Shown: positions 1-21,480 of the stretch, piece by piece
Layout: every line of letters begins with the position of its first letter
Numbering within the stretch: the first letter of the stretch is position 1
DNA from: Aquila chrysaetos chrysaetos
Taxonomy: Eukaryota; Chordata; Aves; Accipitriformes; Accipitridae
DNA length: 64,000 nucleotides
Direction of reading: 5' to 3'
Assembly (NCBI RefSeq): GCF_900496995.4
Contig: NC_044009.1
Span: 8,030,001-8,094,000, forward strand
Notes under the pieces: model-generated
What the model was told of the DNA's origin: nothing
What the model saw: only the letters and a program-made list of their open reading frames with translations
The model's database searches: none
Made by a program: the position numbers and the translations under genes

Positions 1-330
1 ACACCCGCCTGTTCCTGGAAAACTAAAACCACACAGAGCTGGTGCCCATTGGCTTTTTGGCACCAGGGACCAGCTGCATCAGGGCTGTGATGGGGGAAAA
101 AAAGAAGGGGGGTGGGGGGTGGAAAAAAAAAGGGTATTTGTTTCAAAGCACAAGCCACAAGCTTTGCTAGCAGGACCACAGGTTGTTTTTCCGACTTGCA
201 AAGGCTGATAGCAAGGGAAGAGCAGCTTTCTTGGCATGGGAGATGCAAACCCCAGGAGAGAGCATGCAAGCAAGCCAGAGCTGCATGGTACAATCACCCA
301 CCACCCAACTTTTTTTTGTTTGCACCCCAG
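1..330 (+). other. PADI2: PADI2 intron (5' part outside window)
   Basis: The first 330 bases hold no exon I can recognise. They end in a pyrimidine-rich tract and an AG at 329-330, which is the acceptor of the first visible PADI2 exon. There are purine and poly(A) runs near 97-130. The preceding PADI2 exons, about 175 codons, must lie upstream of the window. Confidence 0.8.
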
Positions 331-3300
331 ATTTGCTGGACATGTCCCGGATGGTCTTGAGGACCAAAGGGCCACAGCGCCTGCCGCGGGGGTACGAAAT
401 CGTTCTCTATATTCCTGTCTCCGATGCTGACAAAGTTGGGGTCTTCTATGTGCAGAGTAAGTCCTTCCTCATGTCCTCCTCTGCCCCTTCCTCCTTGTTT
501 GTGGTGCTTTTGAGATCCCTGCAAGCTCTTTTCTTTCCATCTCTGACCTGGTCCTCACCATGCTCTTCAAATGGCACTTCTGAAGCAAATCATGCCCTCA
601 GCATCCCTTGGAAAACTTTGGAGATTAACAAGCAGAGGCAGATGGCCATAAAGCTGTTTATCCAAGGTCATCCAGCAAAGGAGTAGCAAAAAAAAAAAAA
701 AAAAAGAGAGCCATGGGTCCTGACACCCAGATGCTTTCTCCATGACAGCAACATGCTCTACAACACATTTTCCCCTCCTTGTTCCTTACTGTGGGCAGTA
801 ATTTATTCTCTGGGACCAAAAGCCCTTATCCAGCCCAGAAATGTGCCATTAAGTAGCTTGGTCTTGTCCCTCCATGCAGAGGCAGTCTGTCAGCAGGAGG
901 ACTGGTGGCATTGTCATCCCATGGCATGTCAGAGAGGGCTGCAAGGGCAGAAACCCCATGAAAACATCTTCCCAATAACTGCTCCATCCAAGGAAAGGCT
1001 GTGACACTTTTCCTCACCCTTCTTGTGCACGACTGCAAAATTGCAAGCCCCTTAACTCCTGTTTTAAGGTACTTCTGCCAGATGAAGTTGTATCCACCCA
1101 CAGAGGCAGAAAAGCTCCAGCACAGAGGGATTGCAGTACCTCTTTGCACGCAAGCAAAACAGGCTTGAAACCACCACTGAAACTTTGGAAATTGCTCACC
1201 TTCCCCTTTCTCTTCTTGCAGACCCTTTCTTTGGGCAGCGCTACGTTCACGTGCTGGGCCGGAGGAAGCTGTACCACACTGTGCAGTACACCGGTGGGGC
1301 CGCTGAGCTTGACTTCTTCATTGAGGGGCTCTGCTTTCCTGATGACACCTTCTCTGGGCTGGTCTCCATCCATGTCAGCCTCCTGGAGACACTGGCTGAG
1401 GTCTGGGGGCTCTGGGGAAGCGGTGAAGATGGGAGGCTGCAACAGCCAGAGGGCCATGCAGAAGGGGATGGGGATTGAATGGAGAGCAGTCCCCATTAAT
1501 TTACCCCAAAAATGACTTCAGGGGTAGGATAATTGGGGGGAATAGTGGTCAACAGGGTGTGGAAAGTACCTGATTTCTGCTTGCCTCCCCAGGGTATCCC
1601 CCATACACCAATCTTCACCGACTCAGTAGTGTTCAGGGTAGCACCATGGATCATGACCCCCAACACTTTGGCACCAGTGAATGTCTTCGTCTGCAGGTAA
1701 AGGCCAAGGGATGATGCCTTCCCAGCCAAATCAGCATCAGTCTCATAGTCTCCCTGGAGGTCACAGAAACAGGCTGGGGAGGTGATGGGCAGAGGGAAAG
1801 GCAGATGCCTGCAGGGGTTACCCATCCTCCAGCAGCCCTTCATCCCCTTCCCTCCTGCCATCCACTTTCCCAGCATGAAGGACAACTACCTCTTCATCAA
1901 GGAGATAAAAAACCTGGTGAACAAGGCTGGCTGTGAGCTGAAGGCTTGCTTTGGCTACATCAACCGTGGGGATCGCTGGATGCAGGTAGGTGGGCACCAG
2001 AGAGGGGGCAAAGCTTTCCCTCCCTGCTGATGTGCCCCATGAGGGTTTTCCTTCCTTCTTCAGGATGAGATTGAGTTTGGCTACACCCATGCTCCCCATA
2101 AAAGCTTCCCAGTGGTGCTAGACTCCCCTCGAGATGGAGGTCTGGAGCAATTCCCCATCAAGGAGCTGCTGGTAAGAGCAGAACAGTCACTTGCATTGCC
2201 CAAGGAGCAGCTTGAAGGTTTTTAAGCTTAACCTGTTTAACCTTTCCTAAAATCCCACTTGCACTTGGCTCCTTGGAGGCCCTACAATGGCATCTCGAAA
2301 ACCTTTTATCCAGAAGGTGCTGGATGAGAGGGGAAAGGAGGAGCTCACATGTCTAGGAACAATAGACTCCTGCCAAGCTCCGGGACAGGAGCGGCTTTCT
2401 TCACTCCGAGTATCCCAGCAATGGGCTGGTTCTTCCTTTCCTCCTCTACACCTGTGAATACGCAGCAGCTCCCAAGCAAGAGAGGAAAGGAAAACATGAG
2501 AGGGGTCAATTTACTTCCTCAGAAGAGACCAAGATGCAGCCAGCTGCCAAAAACATCCCCGTGGGGCTGCTTTGCCAAGGCAAAGGGGCAGCTGCAGGCA
2601 GGGCATGCAAAGAAAGCTGCCTGGGAGGGCAGTGACCCTGACCAGGGCACTTTGGGAAAGCCCAGCAAAGACAAGCATGGGAAAAAGATGGATTGAACGA
2701 TCCCTTGAGATATCACCATGCAGAAAGGGCAGGACATCCTCAAGTAGCCACCAAATCTCAGCCCCATATACACAGGCAGGCCCTGGCAGCAGCCTCAGCC
2801 CTGGTCTTCTCTCTGACAGTAATAGGAGAAGAGGACAGCTCTTTGCTGCATGTCACTTTGGGGAAGGTTAAGCACTTTCAAAAGCATTGAAATATATCGT
2901 TTCTCATGCCTGAAATGAGTACACGCAGTCCCAGATTCATCAGGCAGGATGGGAATACCGCACTGATCCGCTCCTTCACAAATAAGCCAGGCAACCGCTT
3001 CTATCTGCCCTCTTTAGGAATTGCTTTGCTTCATATTTAGAGAAGCAATTTCAGCTTTGGAGCTGCTAACACATTATACTCCAGTTTCTGCTTTGAAGCC
3101 TCCCCTAATCCCCACTCCTATCTTTCCAATCTCATTTTCCAGCTAGGAATATTTAGCCAAACGTAACACGCACAGGTCCTCCTTTCACCCCGGCCAAGCC
3201 CTAAGCCCCTGTGACCCTGCGCCAGGGAAAAAGGAGACGAGAGGGAATTAGCCCCTCAAAATCAATCTGGAACTGATAGGACTTGGATGTGACCCTCAAA

Positions 3301-6300
3301 CCTGGGATGAACCAGTGCCTTGACAGTTGAAACCATACTGGCTTTATGGTTTATTAAACTGAAATAAGCTGAGAGCAGGTGTTTCATGCTCAGTCCCTCC
3401 CGCAGCACCCAGGGAAAGGATCTGACCCCCAGCCATCCTCCAGATATGCCCCCCAAAAATGCACAGGGAGCCTCAAGGAAAGGCAGCCCTGCTGCACTCT
3501 CGCTATCCCAGCTTTTCCAAACATCCTCAATTAAAAAAAAAAAACACTTCTAGATCAAAGCCATGCACCCTCAGGTCTCCCTGCTCATTTTTACCAACCT
3601 GTGTATTTGGTTTACCCTTACGGAAACCCAACACTAATAAGTGATTGGGATTTAATGCAAACCCAACAGATACCTGATCTTGTCCCAGGGGTTGCCATGA
3701 GCTCCAAGCCCATGTTGACTTGAACCAGAGAGCAAGGACAGGTTCAAGGCAGGACTTTTGTCCACCACTGCCATTTTTGCCCTATTTTTAGCATTACAAT
3801 CTCTCCCTCGGGCATTTGACCCTGGCACATCACAACCAAGGGTTAATTACCCCTGCATGCACAATACCTTAAATCCCAGGTACATTAAGTCCTGAAAATC
3901 AAGGCTTAAATAGGATTTAAGTGAAGTACAGCCCTTCAGGTAGCTCTTATGCCTGGGGAGGATTTACCCTCAGGGGCTGAAGTTCATCTAGCTAGACAAG
4001 AGCCATCCAGAAACTCAGCTTCAGGGCCACCCCAGCACCTAATTATCTTAATGCAGACACTTAAACATTGGCTGTGGGATGGCAGAGGACATCTCTCCCC
4101 AGCTCTGCCACCGGCATTTGCCATTTATTACTGAGCTCAGATGACCCAGAGACCTTTATCCTCTTGCCTTTCCTTTAGCCTCTCCCCATCCATGGACAGG
4201 CTTCACTGTTAATATTTTTACCCACTGGAACAGGTCTGAGGCCAGCAGGAGGGATAAAAGCAAAGGCACAGAAGCATGGGGGACTCAGGGCAAAGCCCAC
4301 AGTGATTTCTCTTTCCCCAGGGCCCCGACTTTGGCTACGTGACCAGAGAGCCCCTCTTTGAAGCCATCACCAGCCTCGACTCCTTCGGCAACCTGGAGGT
4401 CAGCCCACCCGTGACCGTGGCAGGGAAGGAGTATCCCCTGGGGAGGATCCTCATCGGCAGCAGCTTCCCCACGTAAGCTATGGGAAACCCACAGGTTTAG
4501 GAGCAAAGGAACCACAACTGCCCCTAAATATCATCCAAAAAATCATATTAATGGCCTTAATTAGCCATTCCCTGACCAGCTGCAAATCCAGTACCCTATG
4601 GAGTGGATCCACCCAATCTCCATCTTCACATTTACACCCTCCTTTCTTTCCTCCACCTTGATAACAATTTATGTGTATGTACATATTGCTGCATAAGTAT
4701 TTACTACCCTTATCCCCTCTCTCGGGGGTATTCTCCCCCCCAGAGCTGCAGGGAGGAGAATGACCAGAGTAGTGCGGGATTTCCTCTACGCCCAGCAAGT
4801 GCAGGCTCCCGTGGAGCTCTACTCCGACTGGCTGTCCGTAGGCCACGTTGATGAGTTCGTCACTTTTGTGCCCACCTCCGATGCAAAGGTACCCCAAAAC
4901 CCTGTGCCACTCTACGGTTTCTCTTCTGAGCAGCTAATCCCATTAGGGCACCTCTAAGGAAAACCCCAAAGCTTGTTTCCTTGACAGTCCCAACCAGTAC
5001 TTGCTGGGGTTCTCACCTCATCCACAAAATGAGGGCTCTGAACACAAAAAGGAACTTGTTGAGCTAATAATCAACACAGAAGAAAAAAAGATACCTGCAA
5101 AGGTTGTCCAAGAAATGTAAACCTCAATATTCACATGGGCTGGCCACGGTTCACAGCTGCTCAGCATCTCCCAGATATTTTCTCTTTCCTCTATCCTGGT
5201 TTTTACTGCTTCTGACACAAGATTTTTTCTCCCAGGGAAACCACGTCTTGACCTTGCTGGTTCATAGAAAAAGTATTTATGCACACACACCCCCCTCACA
5301 AACCCTCCATTCAGTGCTTTTGCCCTCCCCAGGGCTGTGCTAAGCCCCCATAAGAAATCCCATCAAGACTGCAGCAAGCAGCCTCTGGTGCTCCACCAAG
5401 GAGCAAGGAAACCATTTCCACTGGTGGGAAGCAAGCTGGGACACACACAGGACTCAGACCCTACAAATTCACAATTCCCATAGGATTAGCTCATCTGGCT
5501 TCTTCTGAGGAAGTCAGAGCCTGATTATTCACTTGCTCTATCCTGCCTCACATTGCAATGCCAGCCCAGAAACAAACCAACCCACCCCCCAGACAGCAAC
5601 CACACTCCTCCACCACCACCTCAGCTCACCCAAACCTCCAGCAAACACCCTCCCGGGGGTTTATATACCCCACCTGGGGTGGGCAGGATTGGACCCAGCT
5701 GCAGCCAGGATGCTGTTTTCCTCCCTGACCCAGCAGCAGTTTAACCCCTTGGGGGCAGTTGGTATCTGCCAACAGTGTAAATCCCTGCACCTCTTTTGGA
5801 TACATCCCCTCAGCACCACATTAAAAAAGGCACTAAATAACAGCAAAAACACCTAATTTTAAGAGTTTAAGCTCAGGTTCCTTGCAAAAATAAGCCCCTG
5901 AAGTCCCCCAAGGCTTTAGATAAGGCACTTTCAGTGACCACTCTCCCTCCCATCTTGCCCCAGCGATTTCGGATGCTGATGGCCAGCCCTGCGGCGTGCT
6001 ACAAGCTCTTTCGGGAGAAGCAGAAGGAGGGCCAGGGTGAAGCCACCATGTTCAAAGGCAAGGGGACAGTGGGCGGCTTCGGCTGAGCTTTGATGTTAGC
6101 TGAGACAGCCGGAGCCACCCCACAGAGCAGCCGGCCCGAGGGCGGCAGCACCTGACCGACGTGCGGGTATCAGGGGACGTGGGGACCTTTTCCCGCCCGG
6201 TTGCCCTTCACAGCTGGCAAGCGGGATGCCTGCCCACCATACCCAGCCTCCCCAAGCCCTATTTTGGGAAAGCGAGTGGGATGGGAGGGATCAAGCCCTC

Positions 6301-7918
6301 TGCACGGAGGGGATGCTTGCTTGGTGGGATGGAGCATCTCTGTAAATACCAGCAGAGCTCCAGCATGGAGTGGGACAACCGGGGACTCTCACATCACCCC
6401 AAATTAGCACCATTTTTTCTCGCTTGCCCTTCCCTCCCTGCAGCAATGACGTTTTGGTTGTCAGTTTGGGCATCCTCTAACTGTGGTTTTGAACATCATC
6501 CATCTGTGATGGGTTTGGGGGAAGGTCTTCATACCTCCACAGGTCCCTCTGGGTCACTGCCACCTGCCTGGGACCCGGCTGTCCCCAAACAAGGGGTGGC
6601 CTCCATGGAGGTGGCAGCTCTGGTTTTGTGGAGCTGAATGGAGAGCTTTAGCAGATAATGATTCATGTGGGCAGCAGGATGGATGATAGGACTTTTCCAA
6701 TGCTCTTTCCAATGGGCAGAGGTTTTCTTCCCACCCAGTTTCCCAATAAACTAAGAATTGGGACTCACGGCAGCCTTAACTCCAAGCTCAGAAAATCATG
6801 ATTTTGGGGACTTTTTCCATCTGTGTACCCCATTTTAAGCCAGGCTTCTGCTAGCACCACTTCATTTTAACAGGGGTTGCATTTGTAGGGTACTTGGGAA
6901 CAGACACAAAACGGGTCACCATTAACAAGGTCCTTTCCAACGACAACCTGGTGCAGCAGAACCAGTATGTCCAGGTAATAACTGATATTTCTGGTAATAA
7001 TTGATATTTCTTGTAATAACTGCCCCAGGGTGGTGCAAACCCTTAAGGGAGGTGTTGCATTTTGGCTTTCCTCCTGCGTGAGATGGTTTTGGGGGCCATG
7101 CCTACCCACTCTTCTCCATCCCCTCCAGCGCTGCATCGACTGGAACAGGGATGTCCTCAAGAAGGAGCTGGGGTTGACGGAGGAGGACATCGTCGATCTG
7201 CCGGCCCTCTTCAAGCTCGACAAGCAGGGCAAAGCCGTACCATACTTCCCCAACATGGTGAGGGGGGTCCCTGTTCCTCAGGTCTCTCCAAAAACCAGTT
7301 TATTCAGCCAGGATGAGTCCCCAAAGTTGTGCCACAAAAGCACAATATTTACAGCTGCCCAGACAAAGAAAATATCTCCAGCCAGGCTCAGATAAGCCCG
7401 GGTCTACCATAACTTTGTGGCTTTGTGTTGCTTGCAGCGGGGTTAACCTACATAGTTTTGAGGTGAAAGCCTTTCAAAGAAGTGAAATTGCAAGGCGTGG
7501 GGCACATTTTAATGATAAAAAGGGGGAAAATTATGCTGGATTTGGAGGCTTGGGGGAAGGTGGCTGCAAAAAGTGGTGTCGATGCGCCATTTTGGGGTGA
7601 GGCTGATGGAGGAGGGTGGCCAGCGGCTTTCCTTCGGCTTCATCAGTCCCGATGCCGCTGGGCTCCCCTTGTGTCACCCCACAGGTCACCATGATCATCC
7701 TGGCCAAGGACCTGGGCATCCCCAAACCCTTCGGCCCCGTGATGGGGGGTGAATGCTGCCTGGAGCGGCAGACCCGCTCCCTCCTGGAGCCGCTGGGCCT
7801 ACGCTGCTGCTTCCTCGAGGAGGTGGCCTCCTACCATGGCAGGCTCGGGGAGGTCCGCTGTGGCACAAATGTCCAGCGGCAGCCCTTTGCCTTCAAATGG
7901 TGGCACGTAACACCATAG
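331..7918 (+). CDS. PADI2: PADI2, protein-arginine deiminase type 2 (3' part, 11 exons)
   Basis: Calcium-dependent enzyme that converts peptidyl-arginine to citrulline in cytosolic and nuclear proteins such as histones. Exons: 331-456, 1222-1400, 1593-1696, 1874-1985, 2064-2171, 4321-4472, 4744-4888, 5964-6057, 6889-6974, 7129-7257, 7685-7918 (stop TAG 7916-7918). All phases join and give about 490 codons; the family is about 665 residues, so the N-terminal domain is missing upstream. Catalytic residues are visible: Asp at the first codon of exon 2064 (MQDEIEFGY), His and Asp in GHVDEF (codons 4844 and 4850), and the nucleophilic Cys in CGTNV (7859-7861). The protein ends [12 protein letters not shown]2 rather than PADI1/3/4 is chosen from [26 protein letters not shown] and its place next to SDHB. 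One donor is GC (6058) and one is weak (GTCTGG at 1401). The last exon also holds the 3' UTR. Confidence 0.95.
2172..4320 (+). other. Long PADI2 intron, no gene seen
   Basis: A 2.1 kb intron between two phase-0 exons. It is less GC-rich than the exons, has a short A run near 3532-3543, and shows no coding exon, RNA gene or clear repeat. A few open frames of 60-115 codons occur by chance and lack family resemblance. Confidence 0.7.
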
Positions 7919-7987
7919 CGAGGCCTCCTCCTCCCTCCACCCTCGCCCCTGGCGGCTTTTTCAGCGTGTGTTGCTTGCAATTCAGTT

Positions 7988-7993
7988 AATAAA
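7988..7993 (+). promoter_or_regulatory. PADI2: PADI2 poly(A) signal AATAAA
   Basis: A canonical AATAAA 70 nt after the PADI2 stop codon, implying a very short 3' UTR. The SDHB CpG island begins about 0.3 kb further on, so the two transcription units are closely packed. A G run at about 8087-8100 lies between them. Confidence 0.8.
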
Positions 7994-8269
7994 TGAATTT
8001 GCTGTGAGGAATGAGGCGGGAAATTAAATAATAAGGGGTGAAAATCGTGAGAGAAAGGGAAGGATGCCCTCAGGGAGGGCAAGGGGGGGGGGGGGGGGGA
8101 TCCCATGTCAGCCATTGGCACCTGCCATTGTGCCCCGACCAGTGTTGCGGCAGATGGGAGGGCCTGGGCACCTCCCCTGCAGAAAGAATTCGGATGGGAA
8201 TTAATGGGGGGCCGCACTGGTCCCCCCCCCTCCCCAAAAAGGGGGGATCCAGCCGTCCTGGCCCCGCTA

Positions 8270-8453
8270 TCCCGCCTTGTGCCACAGGGTGCACCACACT
8301 CAACATGGCGCCTCCCCTGCGGCCGCCGCCACACCCAAAATGGCTGCCCGCAGAGCCCCGCCCCTCCCTCTCTTAAAGCGGCGCTCTATGGCCGTGCTAG
8401 CGGCTTTTTCCGCTTCCGGGGCGGGAGCGGGGTCGGAACTGCGCAACGCCAAG
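8270..8453 (+). promoter_or_regulatory. SDHB: SDHB CpG-island promoter
   Basis: CpG-rich, TATA-less sequence directly before the SDHB start. Three YY1-like ATGGC cores are visible, at 8301-8312, 8336-8348 and 8449-8464, the last overlapping the start codon. An ETS/GABP (NRF-2) core CTTCCGG lies at about 8413-8419, followed by a GC box, and an NRF-1-like TGCGCAACGCC at about 8440-8450. This set is typical of nuclear genes for respiratory-chain proteins. Motif assignments are by eye. Confidence 0.75.
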
Positions 8454-18479
<10,026 letters not shown>

Positions 18480-18603
18480 TGCTGTTCTCTTAACTGGAAG
18501 TGTAACACACAAATGTGCTTTACCTGAAAGTAATTTATACCTGATTTAGCAAGAGAAGGTTCCAGCAGGGAGTTTGGTGTTTTTCTTACAGGTTTGCATG
18601 TAC

Positions 18604-18609
18604 AATAAA
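18604..18609 (+). promoter_or_regulatory. SDHB: SDHB poly(A) signal AATAAA
   Basis: A canonical AATAAA 125 nt after the SDHB stop codon, giving a short 3' UTR similar to that of other vertebrate SDHB genes. Confidence 0.85.
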
Positions 18610-20540
18610 TACTGTAAAGAACAAATAAGAGTTGTTACTTGATTAACAATATTGAACTGATGCCTCTGCCTCTATCGTAGAATCCAAAACCTCTCTGTTT
18701 GAGAGTTTTGAGTGTGTGAGCAGCTGGGGTCACCTCTGAGGCTCTGCTGTGGGATAAGGATTTGAAAGTGGCCACACAGCAGAGATGGACACAGAATTTC
18801 TGTAATGACCTTGATCCCATGTCATTAAAGCAAATGCATGTGTGGGAAGAGACCTGCAAGTAATAAGCCCTGTGGTGATTAGCAAGAAAACAATGGAACT
18901 GGCTGGGAAGGGGAAATGTTGGAAGAATCTCACCCTGTTCTGAGATCCCCTGGGCTCCTTGGTGAGGTACAAAGTGAGGACCTGGAGCTCACAGGGTGCA
19001 CGCATGTGGCAAAATACCGGTGGCAGTGCCACTAGGAAAGAGGTGTCTTGCCACTGCCCTGCTGGGATGCTTAGTTTTATTTCAAGTCCTGAAGTAGATG
19101 AGATTTGTTGGAACAGGGTTGCATCTTTCTCTTTGTTCTAGTACAAGTGGGTTTTAGCTCCACATTTCTCAAGCTTGTGATGTTTGTGGTAGGTGGTTGC
19201 TTGAAGCAGCTGTTTGCAGTCATAGGGGGGTGGAGAGAAAGGAAGTGCTTTCTGGTTTGCTGCTTAATAGATTTTTTTTTTTTTTTTTTTTTTGTCTAGG
19301 TGTAGTAAAAACTTCTAGAAATGTCATGATGCTGCTTCTGAGACGTGGTATGGTAACCAGGATGCTGCCAGTGGGCAGCAAATGAAGGTTGAGGTGGCAT
19401 AAAAAGTTGTATACAGCTCTGGAAAGGCTTACCCCCAAAATTACCCTGGTTTTTCCATACATTTATCTATCCTGCAGTAAGGGAACCTTATGGCTGTTTT
19501 CAAGAAGCCAAGCTGATATTGCTGTCTTAATTTTCATTTGCAGAAATACTTATTTATTTTCCTGGAGCTAATGTCTTCATTCCCAAGAGCTGATGTGAGG
19601 CAGACTTCTGTAGGTCAGAGACTTTACGCTTAAAATCCATGTGTGTCGGGCTGCTCTTCCATGTCACTGAATTGCCCCTGTTTTCTGTGTCTCAGGTGAG
19701 CTGTGGTTAAGAAGGGGTGAGTGCTGGTCCTGCGATGGAGAAGACCCAACTGCTGATTTTAGACAGCAGGGGTGTGTTGTCAGTCCCATGATACTGATAT
19801 TTCTGTCATATCCCTGTACTTCATAATCTCGTCTCCCTGCTTAAATCCAAGGGGATCCCATCAACAGCTTGAATAAAAAGAGCTTTGTGATCCCCCTCCT
19901 CTCCCACTATTCCTTTCTCTTTAGTTAACATGGGGGTTTTTTGAACACAAATGAACTGGGTTTTGCCTTGTTTTATTTAAAAGCTAGGCATGCTTGCTGA
20001 GAAGAGGGTTGGATGAAAATGCAGCAGGGTGCAGAGGAGCCGAAGGCAGCCCCTCACTGTTTTGACTGTTGCTGCAGTGGCTGAGGTTTTTCTGTTCTGA
20101 TGAACACAATCTGCTTCACCTTTGGCTTTGGAAGGAAGCACAGGCTCTACCTGCGGCACATACAGAGGAAATATTTGCTGTATCTCCCTTCCTGTGAAAG
20201 AAACACAGGGTTTCTTGTGCAAGGGTGGGTAGAGAGGCGAGGGTGGTTGCTTTTTGGCTGCAGCTGAGTGTGGTGGTGGTGGGCAGGAGCAGCCCTTCTC
20301 ACAGGCATTATCTATTTCTGGCAGTGGTTTTGCAGTGATTGGAGCCCCAAAAAGCCAAGCTTTGGCTGGAGGGGTCTGTTTGAGGGGTGTTATTTGGGTC
20401 TGCACCTGACTATTGGCTTCAAAATCCCCCTTACTGTAACTTTCCAAGAGGGAGCCCTGCTGCAGTGAGAGCTGTGCGCGCTCCCCACACCTGTGTGAGT
20501 GTGCAGGGGTGTGCAACCAAGGGGAGAGAGAAGGGGGGGC
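18610..20540. other. SDHB-ATP13A2 spacer, no gene seen
   Basis: AT-richer sequence resembling the SDHB introns, with a T run at about 19271-19293. No exon, RNA gene or recognisable transposon is seen. Composition becomes GC-rich at its right end, where the ATP13A2 upstream minisatellite starts. Confidence 0.6.
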
Positions 20541-20965
20541 TGCAAAGCCCTTTTTGGGGGTAGAGCCCAGTGTGTTTCCTTGCAAGATACAGGGGTGCAA
20601 AGCCCTTTTTGGGGGCAGAGCCCGGTGTGTTTCCTTGCAAGATATGGGGGTGTGAAGCCCTTTTTGAGAACAGAGCCCGGTGTGTTTCCTTGCAAGATAT
20701 GGGCATGCAAAGCCCTTTTTGGGGGTAGAGCCCGGTGCGTTTCCTTGCAAGATACGGGGGAGCAAAGTCCTTTTTGGGGGTAGAGCCCAGTGTGTTTCCC
20801 TGCAAGATATAGGGGTGCAAAGCCCTTTTTGGGGCAGGACCCTGGGTATTTTATTGGGGGGGGGCAGACCCCCCCCCTCGAGGGGCAGAGCCGAGTGCAT
20901 TGCCGTGCCACGGAGGGGTTGTAAAGCCGTGGGGGGGCCAGCACCCGGGGTGTCTCCTGGCTTTT
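20541..20965. repeat. 55-bp minisatellite upstream of ATP13A2
   Basis: Copies beginning TGCAAAGCCC (or a one- or two-base variant) start at 20541, 20596, 20651, 20706, 20761 and 20816, a period of exactly 55 bp. The sixth copy is partial, and one or two degenerate copies can be traced to about 20965. Units differ by a few substitutions. Because 55 is not a multiple of 3, open frames of 94-307 codons cross it on both strands; they are not genes. It ends just before the ATP13A2 CpG island. Confidence 0.95.
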
Positions 20966-21480
20966 GGGGGAGGGTAAAGGACTACAAGTCCCAGCAGCCC
21001 CTGCGCGCCGCCCTTCCGCCGCGCGCCGCGGAGCTGGGTGCGCGCGGGGCTCCGGCCCCGGGGCGCCCGCACCCCGGCCCGCGCGTGGCCGCCCGCCATG
21101 AGCTCAGGTCAGGGGGCCCACGCGTGGGGGGGGGGGGGGGGGGAAGGGAAGGGCGGGGGGATGCAGTGTGCACGGCCCCCCGGGTTGCATCGGGGAGCTC
21201 CGGGGTTTGCGCTGCGTGCGTGGCCCCCCACGGGTGTTGCGTTGTGCGTGGCCCCCGGCGGTTGCGCTCATCCCCCCGCAGCCGTGCCCGTGCGATGGGT
21301 TGTGCAGGAAGGGGGAGGCTCCACGCAAGGTGCAGAGGGGAGGGCAGCTTCGCTTTATTTCGCTTTATTTCCCCCTCCAGCGGCGTTTGCGAAAGGAGCG
21401 GGGGATGGTGCAAAGCGGGGTGCTGCCCCCTCCCCGGCATCGCAAATTTGGGGGGGGGGGGGGGGGGGGGTGGCAGAGCT
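20960..21480 (+). promoter_or_regulatory. ATP13A2: ATP13A2 CpG-island promoter with ZNF143-type site
   Basis: Very CpG-rich sequence flanking the ATP13A2 start codon. At 20981-20996 lies ACTACAAGTCCCAGCA, a good match to the SBS2 motif bound by ZNF143/THAP11 (ACTACAnnTCCCAG) and common at CpG-island promoters. A GC-rich leader follows up to the ATG at 21098. Long G tracts at about 21126-21142 and 21453-21471 fall in intron 1 and may be assembly-sensitive. Confidence 0.75.

Noticed and set aside
19977-20900. 307-, 184- and 129-codon open frames on the minus strand, and one of 94 on the plus strand
   Set aside because: They read through the 55-bp minisatellite in several frames; the repeated protein words simply mirror the DNA repeat.
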